Origin: Candidatus Obscuribacterales bacterium | Lineage (GTDB): Bacteria > Cyanobacteriota > Vampirovibrionia > Obscuribacterales > Obscuribacteraceae | NCBI GenBank assembly: GCA_019747875.1 | Contig: JAIEQI010000116.1 | Coordinates: forward strand, 17,080-81,079 | Direction of reading: 5' to 3' | Length of the DNA: 64,000 nt | In this document: piece after piece, positions 1-6,661 of the stretch | Layout of the letters: each line of letters begins with the position of its first letter | Position numbering within the stretch: the first letter of the stretch is position 1 | Made by a program: the position numbers and the translations under genes | The notes under the pieces: generated by a model | The model's input: the letters and a program-made list of their open reading frames with translations, nothing else | What the model was told of the DNA's origin: nothing | Database searches by the model: none

Positions 1-1
1 C

Positions 2-1006
2 CTCAATACGACTTCGCCTCAGATTTCAATCGCCGCACCGATGTCCATGGTTTCCGGTGACGAAGCTCTCCAGAGAGTGCGCAAACTGACAATGGAAATT
101 CCATGGTACACATCATTGTCCAAGGCACAAGCCATAGCTCAAAAAGAGAACAAGCCGATTTTCATGTTGCACATGCTTGGACCGCTTAACGGAATGACGT
201 GAAGCGCTGGCAATAGCCTAAGGGACGTGTCCCTTTCCCAAGAACCTGTTTTCTCAGAACTAAAGAACAAATTTGTTTGCACGTCGAAAGACATAACTAA
301 TGAGCCCTACTGCGGTAAATCCGGAAGACATGCCCCAACAGGAAAAGGCATAAGCACCACCAACGGTGCCGGACCGCACAACCTGCAACTCTTCGTCCTA
401 GCCCCCGATGGCACTGTGTTACATTGCTTGCCAGGCTATTGGGCCCCACAAGACCTCGTCCACGAATTGAAGTTAGCCGAGGATCTGTTCACGGTATGGA
501 AGAATCCACAGCTCTCTCGCGGTCAAAAGAACCAGATGTTCAAACAAATGCAATTGTCGCACCTGAATGAACATCCGACAGACATGGTGCGACGCAGCCG
601 CATGCAGGGGTTCGATCAAAAGTTCGAAGCAAAAAATCGCCCGTATCAGTCTGACACTGTGAAGAACCCACAACTTGCAGTTCAGGCTCTAGCCCAAAAC
701 AACAACAAGCTACTGGCTCAAGCCTTCAAAACGACGGACCAGATCGCACACGAACGCATGGCTCAACGCCCCTTTGTTCCGTACTCGCAGTTCGATGTTG
801 CTGTTTACACAGATTACGGCAAGCAGCGCTACGAAAAAAATGAAGACTTCCGCGACATGAGTGGACAGCTCGTCATGAATCCTAAAACCGGCGAGGCCAT
901 CCCACCGGGTCAGCGCAAAATGCAAAAGCGAAGCGGCGTCCAAAATTTCCAGGGCGGACGCATGCGGCGAATGCGCAACAACATGCTCAGTAACGGATCG
1001 CTTTGA
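2..1006 (+). CDS. Thioredoxin-fold protein, probable selenoprotein (5' end outside window)
   Basis: The frame is open from the window edge to a stop at 1004-1006, apart from one in-frame TGA at 200-202. The residues before the TGA (W-Y-T-S-L..A..AQKENKPIFMLHM) resemble the first half of a thioredoxin fold. The residues after it (KFVCTSKDI, then NLQLFVLAPDGTVLH and LPGYW) resemble the second half. The TGA falls where the redox Cys of such proteins sits (G-M-T-U-S-A-G), about residue 67 of the visible part. A hairpin with a GU loop follows at 220-235, as expected for a bacterial SECIS. The GTG at 227 would give a 259-residue product lacking half the fold and is inside the hairpin, so I doubt it is the true start. 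The C-terminal 100 residues are basic and not recognised. Alternatives are a nonsense mutation or two separate genes. No selA, selB, selD or tRNA-Sec is in the window. Confidence 0.6.
220..235 (+). promoter_or_regulatory. Candidate bacterial SECIS hairpin
   Basis: AAGGGA and TCCCTT form a six-pair stem around the loop CGTG (226-229). The loop starts 23 nt after the in-frame TGA and has G as its second base followed by U. Known bacterial SECIS elements have a G in the first two loop positions at roughly 16-37 nt from the UGA. Read as a SECIS by position and loop. The stem is short and no folding energy was computed. Confidence 0.5.
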
Positions 1007-1162
1007 CGCATGGTCCATAAGTAAAGCCAAAAGACAACTGAACAGCTTTCACTCCGAAAGCAAGGTCTCCTTTTTTCTAGATTTCGAACTATTCTAATTT
1101 AGACAAGTTCGAAAAACTTAAAATGTGCCATCACTGCGTCATTAACGAGCCAAAGGAAGTAC

Positions 1163-1278
1163 TTATTGCTCAGGAGCAATAAAAACTGAACTGAAAAAAT
1201 TGCTAGTAAGCAATAATCCACCGCAATACTGCTTACTGGCAATAAATACGGGGGGCAAATATTGCTGATCAGCAATAT
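1163..1278. repeat. Cluster of four ATTGCT/AGCAAT palindromes
   Basis: The gene-free stretch 1007-1392 holds four related dyads. They are TTATTGCTC-AG-GAGCAATAA at 1163-1182, ATTGCT-AGTA-AGCAAT at 1199-1214, a two-mismatch copy in reverse orientation at 1224-1244, and the perfect palindrome ATATTGCTGATCAGCAATAT at 1259-1278. They lie 115-230 bp upstream of the membrane-protein gene at 1393. Such an array fits operators for a dimeric regulator. The rest of the stretch shows nothing I can name. Confidence 0.6.
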
Positions 1279-1392
1279 CGAGGAATCAGTGGATTCTCGC
1301 CACGAGTTTCACCAACTCCCAATCTTCCTTCGTTTCAGACAGGTTTCGCTGTTGCAGACTCGCGAGCTTAACTAAGTCAAATCCTTCATATA

Positions 1393-2433
1393 GTGGGAGA
1401 CCCATTCGGGCGGGGAATAATCAGATCGACTCCCAAAAGGTCGTCCCTTCCCTTGCAAAACAAAATCGAAGAAAACCAAGCCTGGAAAGTTCTCTCCGAC
1501 CCAAGCGCGGAAGAGCGTCATTGGATTGCGGCCTGCAAGGTCGTCAGAGGAACGCCAGCATGCAAGAAAGCGGAATCGAGACATAATGGACTTTCCGACA
1601 GGGCGCACGCCTGGGTCACAAGCTTACTTGGGACATTCGGCGGTTTCGGATGTTTCTTTTTTGCCTTTACTGCACTCAATCAAATGACCTGCGCCCTGGA
1701 CATCTCTGACGAGCTGACAACATTTGCCCGATGGTTCAGCAACGTTCTCGCCATAATTTGTTGGCCAGCCGGAGCTTGTTCGCTGGTTGGATTCATGCAA
1801 CGCGGTAATCGGCCGGAAGTTAAACATACATGGCTGCTGCCATTGCTAGTCCCGGTCGGACTTGCAATTTATTCATCCATTTGGAGAGGCGATCTAAGCA
1901 TGTTAGGCTTGGCCGTCACAGGAGTTGCCGCATCTAGATTTTCCTATCAAACAGGATTTGTTCTTTCGAAGTGGTGGCGCCAGCTTGGCTCACAATCAAA
2001 ATTGTTCGCGCCCTACTTATGGACGGTAACATCCGTTGGCGTTTTCTTGATACTATATTTGATATCATTCTTTTCCCGCCCGCATGATCCACACGTGCAA
2101 TCCACAGCATCTGCTGGACTGTTTGGCATCCAAGTCTTGGGCGGACTTTCCTTCGCAACAGGCTTAACTGCGGCAATCGCTTGTAGAAGCCGCCGCCTGG
2201 CCACACAGATTGCCGCAGCCCTAACCATCCAATTGCCAACAGCAGCAATGTTGGGATATGCTTTGATAGCAGGCCTGGGAAACGGTGTATTGTCGGTACT
2301 CAGCGGGCAATTAGATTTCGCGGTTTTCCAAGTATCTCTTTGCGCGCTGGCGATCATGATTCTACCCAGCATAGGCGGAGCAATTTGCGCATGTGCTGGT
2401 AGGGCTGCACAAGACCGACGGAACGACTCATGA
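1393..2433 (+). CDS. Polytopic membrane protein, unknown function
   Basis: The product has 346 residues. The first 70 or so are polar with a few cysteines. After that I see about eight hydrophobic segments, among them the stretches near residues 75-100, 115-135, 145-165 and several in the last third, so this is an integral membrane protein. I recognise no family motif. The GTG start at 1393 lacks a clear Shine-Dalgarno, so the true start may be further in. The stop overlaps the ATG of the next gene by four bases, so the two are translationally coupled and probably act together. A palindrome cluster upstream may control transcription. Confidence 0.65.
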   Translation: MGDPFGRGIIRSTPKRSSLPLQNKIEENQAWKVLSDPSAEERHWIAACKVVRGTPACKKAESRHNGLSDRAHAWVTSLLGTFGGFGCFFFAFTALNQMTCALDISDELTTFARWFSNVLAIICWPAGACSLVGFMQRGNRPEVKHTWLLPLLVPVGLAIYSSIWRGDLSMLGLAVTGVAASRFSYQTGFVLSKWWRQLGSQSKLFAPYLWTVTSVGVFLILYLISFFSRPHDPHVQSTASAGLFGIQVLGGLSFATGLTAAIACRSRRLATQIAAALTIQLPTAAMLGYALIAGLGNGVLSVLSGQLDFAVFQVSLCALAIMILPSIGGAICACAGRAAQDRRNDS

Positions 2434-3596
2434 ATAGCGGCATAACAGCTGCATTGTGTGGCACGCTCATTGCTTTACTTCTCCTGCGAGCTGAGGTGCG
2501 AGCTGCAGAGCAATTAAAGGATGAAGAAAGATCCGGCAAATTTAGCAAAGCTCTAAGTCTTTTCAAAGAAAAGAAGTTTAGCGAATCGCTGGCTAACTTT
2601 AACAGCTTCCAAGATCAAGGTGATAGCGAATCCAAGCGCCTTTATTACTCAGCACTCTGTCTGTTGAATCTCCAAAAGGAAACCGAAGCGATCCAGATAT
2701 TCAAGAAAATTCAGGAGCAGTTTCCCAAATCGGAGGCCGCATCGCATAGCTCCTCCTATATCAAAATGAAAGGGGTCAGTGTAACAGAAACAACGCAGTC
2801 CTCAAACAAGGAGTCTTTACTGGGACTAACACCTGCGATGAGGCAGGTATCGGTGCCATTCAGGCGGACACGAAAAGGTCAGATTACAGTTAATGCAAGT
2901 TTGAACGGACGCAGCATGGAAATGATTTTCGACACTGGAGCTGAAGAGTGCTTGTTCGGACACAGTCAAGCAGAGACAGCAGGGGTACGCGAGCAATTGC
3001 AACAAGTGACACTAAAAACGGTATCAGGTCCAGTTAGTGCTTACTACAGCATGGCGAATATAAAGCTTGGAGAAATTCACAAAAAGATTCGCGTATGCGT
3101 GCAAGATCAAAACATGGAACATGGAATTCTAGGTGCCCCTTTCATGAAGGGATACACCTGCACAATCGATAACCGAGCCGGATTTCTGCGATTTGTACCG
3201 GAGACAATTAGCGATTTCAAACGTATTGACTCAGTTGCAATTCCCTTTGATGAGGACGGCGCAAAAATTATCGTTTCAGCAAAGATCAACGACTGGACTA
3301 CACCGATGTGTTTCGACACCGGTGCCTTTGGTGTCTGCATTAGCAAGAAGCAGGCGGAGCGATTCGATATCCGAATCCCCGAGGCATCACCGATTTACAT
3401 TAAGGGCCCGAACAACCAGGAAGTCGCAAGCTGGGATGTGCCTGCTGATGTTAGCCTTGGACCATTTAGTAAACGTGCCTGCGCAGTACGTATCATGGAC
3501 TGCGAGATTAGTTACCCTCTTTTAGGACAGAACTTTTTCGGCGATAAGCTTTTTACTATAGATCGCCAAAAGAAAGAAATTCGATTCGCGCGTTAA
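2430..3596 (+). CDS. Exported TPR protein with two retropepsin-like aspartic protease domains
   Basis: The 388-residue product starts with a signal peptide (about 1-25, ending near VRAAE), followed by a short TPR-like helical region (about 35-110). Two retropepsin-type modules follow. The first has F-D-T-G-A at Asp168 with a later GILGAPFM. The second has F-D-T-G-A at Asp296 with a later LLGQNFF. Each has both the catalytic DTG and the hydrophobic-Gly motif of the family (PF13650/PF13975-like), so the chain could form its own active dimer, as pepsin does. The protein is probably periplasmic or extracellular. It is coupled by a four-base overlap to the membrane protein upstream, which may anchor or be cleaved by it. 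The substrate is unknown. Confidence 0.8.
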   Translation: MNSGITAALCGTLIALLLLRAEVRAAEQLKDEERSGKFSKALSLFKEKKFSESLANFNSFQDQGDSESKRLYYSALCLLNLQKETEAIQIFKKIQEQFPKSEAASHSSSYIKMKGVSVTETTQSSNKESLLGLTPAMRQVSVPFRRTRKGQITVNASLNGRSMEMIFDTGAEECLFGHSQAETAGVREQLQQVTLKTVSGPVSAYYSMANIKLGEIHKKIRVCVQDQNMEHGILGAPFMKGYTCTIDNRAGFLRFVPETISDFKRIDSVAIPFDEDGAKIIVSAKINDWTTPMCFDTGAFGVCISKKQAERFDIRIPEASPIYIKGPNNQEVASWDVPADVSLGPFSKRACAVRIMDCEISYPLLGQNFFGDKLFTIDRQKKEIRFAR

Positions 3597-3627
3597 AGAG
3601 GCGATGCAATTAGCGTGCACCGCCTCT
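3597..3627. terminator. Hairpin between convergent genes
   Basis: AGAGGCG at 3597-3603 pairs with CGCCTCT at 3621-3627, directly after the stop of the retropepsin gene and before the convergent gene ending at 3677. The T-run after it is poor, so it is a weak or bidirectional terminator candidate. Confidence 0.45.
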
Positions 3628-3676
3628 CTTACCACCAGCAAACTTAATGGCGTGCTTCAGGCTACCCTTCAGCTTG

Positions 3677-5164
3677 TTATGCCGCGCCTTCACCTACAGG
3701 CTTGACCGGCTGCGGGCGTTTAGCGTATTCAGCCTGACTCATTTTTATTGCCCTCATTGCTTTTGCGATTGTCTCGACAGTGTTGGCTTCTTCCGTTTCG
3801 CTGACGTGTTTGAGCATGCCGCGCGCATCGTTCTTCGATATGCCCGTATTCTCATCGCCAAATTCGTCGTTGGAAACTTCCATGATTTCACCAGCGTTTT
3901 GCAGCGCATATCTAATAGCTGCTCGTTGCCATTTTTTGAGATCATCGCGATTCTCTAAAGCTTGCTTCAATTCCTTTTTGGAAAGGAGACCGTCATGATT
4001 GCCGTCAATGCTATTGAATAATTTTTCATTGGAGAGAGTAATACCGGTTCTAAAAGCGCCCTTGTAGTCTTCCTCTACCTTAGCAATATTCGAAGCAAGT
4101 TTTTCAAGATCTTTAGCACTGATCCCTTTCTCTTTTCCTAGCCGATCGTTGTGGAGATCTTTGATAGCGTCTTCAGCAGCCAGTAAGCCCGCAATTACTT
4201 GCTGCTCCTTACCTGTGAGAGCGGAATCTTTACTGGCTGCAAGCAGTTCCTCATGGCTCAAGACAGAATCGTGGTTCAAATCAAGCTTCGGCAAAAGGGT
4301 CTGCGCTTCCTTCGCAAAATCTTTCATTTCAACATTTTCCGGTGCTTTAGGTGGCTCCGGTTTCACGACCTCCGAAGGCAGCTTCTTTTCAAATTCATCC
4401 AAAGCGGCTTGCATTTGCCCCTTCTCTGCGGCACGAACTGAATTATGCGCGCCGGCCATCTTACCTTTTTCAGGAGCAAAATCACCATGAATGTCCAGCA
4501 AATCTGTATTGTGACGCGCATCATATTCGTTCATCGTTTGATCGACAAGTCGCAGACACTGCTCTTTGTTCATCACCGTAAATTGATCGCCAGGCTTTAG
4601 TTCCTTATTACCATTGGCTTGCCGCGCCTCGGCTGCCAGCGCTGCAAGCTCAGCTTTGCCCAAATTCGGATACATGCGATGAAGCACATCGCCATAACTT
4701 TCGCCCGGCTCAGCTACATGACTCATGGAAGCAGCTTGTACTTGTTTCTCCACTTCTTCCTTGTATTTTGCACGATTCTCTGCGGCTACAGCCAAGTCCT
4801 GGCGCACGGGAACTTCGCGCGGTTTCTCCGGAAAACGAGGTCCTTCGGCTTCTGGTTTCTGATCGGGAATACGAGCTGAAGGTCTGCCAGCCGTGTCGTG
4901 TTCTTCTCTCGATGCTGGTTCATTCCTATCCTCTGAACTGCGAGGTGCAGAATCAGCTTCAGTGGAGACACTTGCTTTCGGCTCTTCAGAGCGCCTGTCG
5001 ATCCGTAGCTCTGGCAGCGCACCGGTATCATCTCTGCGTTGCTCCAGATTCCCAGGTCTAAAATCATCTTTGCTTTCTGCGGAATAGAGCTGCTGTGATA
5101 ATTGCCCCTCACCACTAGCTTGCTCAGTCTCACGAACGCCCCGAATGTCCTTTTCAAAACTCAT
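3677..5164 (-). CDS. EF-hand protein with LysM-like segment and disordered N-terminus
   Basis: The product has 495 residues and no signal peptide. Residues 1-130 are polar and disordered and contain the motif A-L-P-E-L-R-I-D at 49-56, which recurs in other proteins of this window. A LysM-like piece follows (AEPGESYGDVL ... LKPGDQFTV). The C-terminal half is helical with two canonical EF-hand loops, DLNHDSVLSHEE and DGNHDGLLSKKE, plus degenerate copies (for example NDEFGDENTGISKNDA). Ca2+ binding is therefore likely. The protein is encoded alone on the minus strand, 95 bp downstream of the gene ending at 5260. Without a classical signal, an export route would have to be the shared leader. The biological role is unknown. 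Confidence 0.7.
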   Translation of the reverse strand: MSFEKDIRGVRETEQASGEGQLSQQLYSAESKDDFRPGNLEQRRDDTGALPELRIDRRSEEPKASVSTEADSAPRSSEDRNEPASREEHDTAGRPSARIPDQKPEAEGPRFPEKPREVPVRQDLAVAAENRAKYKEEVEKQVQAASMSHVAEPGESYGDVLHRMYPNLGKAELAALAAEARQANGNKELKPGDQFTVMNKEQCLRLVDQTMNEYDARHNTDLLDIHGDFAPEKGKMAGAHNSVRAAEKGQMQAALDEFEKKLPSEVVKPEPPKAPENVEMKDFAKEAQTLLPKLDLNHDSVLSHEELLAASKDSALTGKEQQVIAGLLAAEDAIKDLHNDRLGKEKGISAKDLEKLASNIAKVEEDYKGAFRTGITLSNEKLFNSIDGNHDGLLSKKELKQALENRDDLKKWQRAAIRYALQNAGEIMEVSNDEFGDENTGISKNDARGMLKHVSETEEANTVETIAKAMRAIKMSQAEYAKRPQPVKPVGEGAA

Positions 5165-5259
5165 CGTTTAATCCTCTGTCCTTGATAGCCCATGTCAGAA
5201 GAATAGATTTCAAATTTGAAAAGTTTTTGAGATGAGGGGCGTGTCGCTCGATTAATCTT

Positions 5260-6132
5260 TCACTTTACGACAGCCGCCGCGCCAGTGCCTTCATCTACGG
5301 CAACTTCAAAAGGTGCCAGCCCGCTAGCTTTTTCAGGTGTGAAACTTAGCGCAGACAAATTATAGGCTTCTGCCAATGCTGGAAAGTCTTTTTCCAAAGC
5401 GCAGCAATTCAAATACATCACATAGTTGCCCGTGCGCACGGCCACACTCCGTGTGAGCATCGGCTTACCGTCTTTGGTGGTGTACTTGAACAAAACATTC
5501 TTACGCCCACCGGTCTCGGGTTGATCGACCATGATTTTGGCGTTGATTGCCTGGGTGTATTGTTCGTAAAAACGGTCCAAACTCGCCTCGGGCGGTACAT
5601 ACAGTGCCTGCGCCTGATAAAGCGCCTCCGGTGCGCCCGGTGCATCAAATTGAGCCAGGGGCACAGGGGTATCGCGGTGCGCATCAAGGTTAGCCATCAA
5701 TCCACCGGGATCGAGATGCAGCTGAGGAGGAACAGCCTTCCAATCTTTGGGAACAATTGCGGTGAAGTTAAATGATGGCTCCGCGTAAGGAGAAAACTTC
5801 AAGCGAATAAGCTTATCCTTGATCATTCCTGGCGCCATGGATGTGCTCGATTTTACAAAGGCAGAATAATCGAGATTCAACGGCGTAGCAGTGGTCGCCG
5901 AACCTGCAGCTCCAATACCGGGTGTTAGGCTCCCCTCCCCAGCGCTACTTGCGACAGCTGGCTTTTCTTCGGGCGCTTTGATGTAATCAGACAGGTAGGG
6001 CACTTTTATCTTGTGTAAGCCCAGAGCATAACCGCCAACAAATGTTCCAGCGCTAACTAAGAGCAAAATGCACAAATTCAGCAGCGTCGAGAAAAAATTC
6101 TTGGCTTTAGTCTTGAAGTCAGAGGAGGTCAT
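5260..6132 (-). CDS. Single-pass membrane-anchored protein, unknown function
   Basis: The product has 290 residues. One hydrophobic segment near residues 15-37 is followed by a Pro/Ala-rich linker and a soluble domain of about 180 residues (FNFTAIVPKDWKAVPP ... VRTGNYVMYLNCCALEKDFP). The layout suggests an envelope protein with its domain outside the cytoplasm. I recognise no family; the domain vaguely resembles PsbP/DcrB-type folds. The ATG at 6132 is preceded by GGAGATTTCTA, and that Shine-Dalgarno is part of a large hairpin at 6138-6188. It is the last gene of the run kinase pair, two double-glycine peptides, this protein, all on the minus strand, so it may be a partner or reader of the peptides. 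Confidence 0.6.
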   Translation of the reverse strand: MTSSDFKTKAKNFFSTLLNLCILLLVSAGTFVGGYALGLHKIKVPYLSDYIKAPEEKPAVASSAGEGSLTPGIGAAGSATTATPLNLDYSAFVKSSTSMAPGMIKDKLIRLKFSPYAEPSFNFTAIVPKDWKAVPPQLHLDPGGLMANLDAHRDTPVPLAQFDAPGAPEALYQAQALYVPPEASLDRFYEQYTQAINAKIMVDQPETGGRKNVLFKYTTKDGKPMLTRSVAVRTGNYVMYLNCCALEKDFPALAEAYNLSALSFTPEKASGLAPFEVAVDEGTGAAAVVK

Positions 6133-6137
6133 TAGAA

Positions 6138-6188
6138 ATCTCCGGAAGTGCGCTTTTGATACTTAATCAAAATAGCACTTCCGGAGAT
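6138..6188 (-). promoter_or_regulatory. Hairpin that hides the ribosome-binding site of the 5260-6132 gene
   Basis: ATCTCCGGAAGTGC at 6138-6151 pairs perfectly with GCACTTCCGGAGAT at 6175-6188, and an inner TTTTGAT/ATCAAAA pair extends the stem. On the mRNA (minus strand) the 3' arm contains GGAGAT, the Shine-Dalgarno for the ATG at 6132. The structure could block translation until opened, or could partly terminate the upstream peptide transcript. Confidence 0.6.
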
Positions 6189-6216
6189 GGTCTGGCTCTT
6201 GGCTATGCCCTGGAAA

Positions 6217-6366
6217 TCAGTCAGTAACTTGGTCGTTTACGTTGTTATAATTTGCACCACCAATAGCTCTTACATTCGTATCATTGAGGTTTTTCAGCTT
6301 TGAAAGATTCTTGCGAATCTGCTTTCCACTCCTCGGGGAGCTTTCTTTGAGAACTGCAGTGTCCAT
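6217..6366 (-). CDS. Small double-glycine peptide B (RiPP/bacteriocin-like precursor)
   Basis: A 49-residue reading frame with a good Shine-Dalgarno (AGGTGAAGATC before the ATG at 6366). Its leader-like part carries KLKNLNDTNVRAIGG and is followed by the short tail ANYNNVNDQVTD. The neighbouring peptide has a comparable arrangement (KELKNTQNDIVGGG), so both look like double-glycine leader peptides with different cores. The tail has no Cys and is Asn-rich. It lies 27 bp after peptide A and two genes after the kinase pair. No maturation enzyme is adjacent, so it may be a signal peptide rather than an antibiotic. Confidence 0.6.
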   Translation of the reverse strand: MDTAVLKESSPRSGKQIRKNLSKLKNLNDTNVRAIGGANYNNVNDQVTD

Positions 6367-6393
6367 GATCTTCACCTACTTTCCACTGTACAA

Positions 6394-6576
6394 TTAGCAG
6401 CCGCAACCGGTGAAAACGCCGCTACAAGGTGCGACAGTAACCATCTTTGCTGCAGCACCGCCGCCAACAATATCGTTCTGTGTGTTCTTCAGCTCTTTAG
6501 CTTTCGGCAAAGGCTTGCGATTAATCTTATCGTTGCTGCTCCGTTTGTCGTTCTTCAGATCTTTATTCTCAAGCAT
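6394..6576 (-). CDS. Small double-glycine peptide A with Cys-rich core (RiPP-like precursor)
   Basis: The product has 60 residues from the ATG at 6576, chosen because GGGGAGAAAGACC precedes it; an in-frame ATG lies 15 bases further up. The N-terminus is charged (MLENKDLKNDKRSSNDK). The leader ends in KNTQNDIVGGG and the putative core is AAAKMVTVAPCSGVFTGCGC, which has three Cys and several Ser/Thr. That is the layout of double-glycine-cleaved, modified peptides, although no LanM, cyclodehydratase or peptidase-ABC gene is adjacent. It lies 85 bp downstream of the two-kinase operon, so co-transcription and a sensing relationship are plausible. Confidence 0.65.
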   Translation of the reverse strand: MLENKDLKNDKRSSNDKINRKPLPKAKELKNTQNDIVGGGAAAKMVTVAPCSGVFTGCGC

Positions 6577-6661
6577 GGTCTTTCTCCCCATTAACGACTT
6601 TTCCGCTACCCAATACTTCTACGCTATCGCGAACTTGTGGGGAACCCGTGAGAACGTCGCG

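Noticed and set aside
227..1006. A separate 259-residue gene starting at GTG 227
   Set aside because: The GTG lies in the loop of the hairpin, there is no Shine-Dalgarno, and the product would begin in the middle of a thioredoxin fold that continues in the same frame upstream of the TGA.
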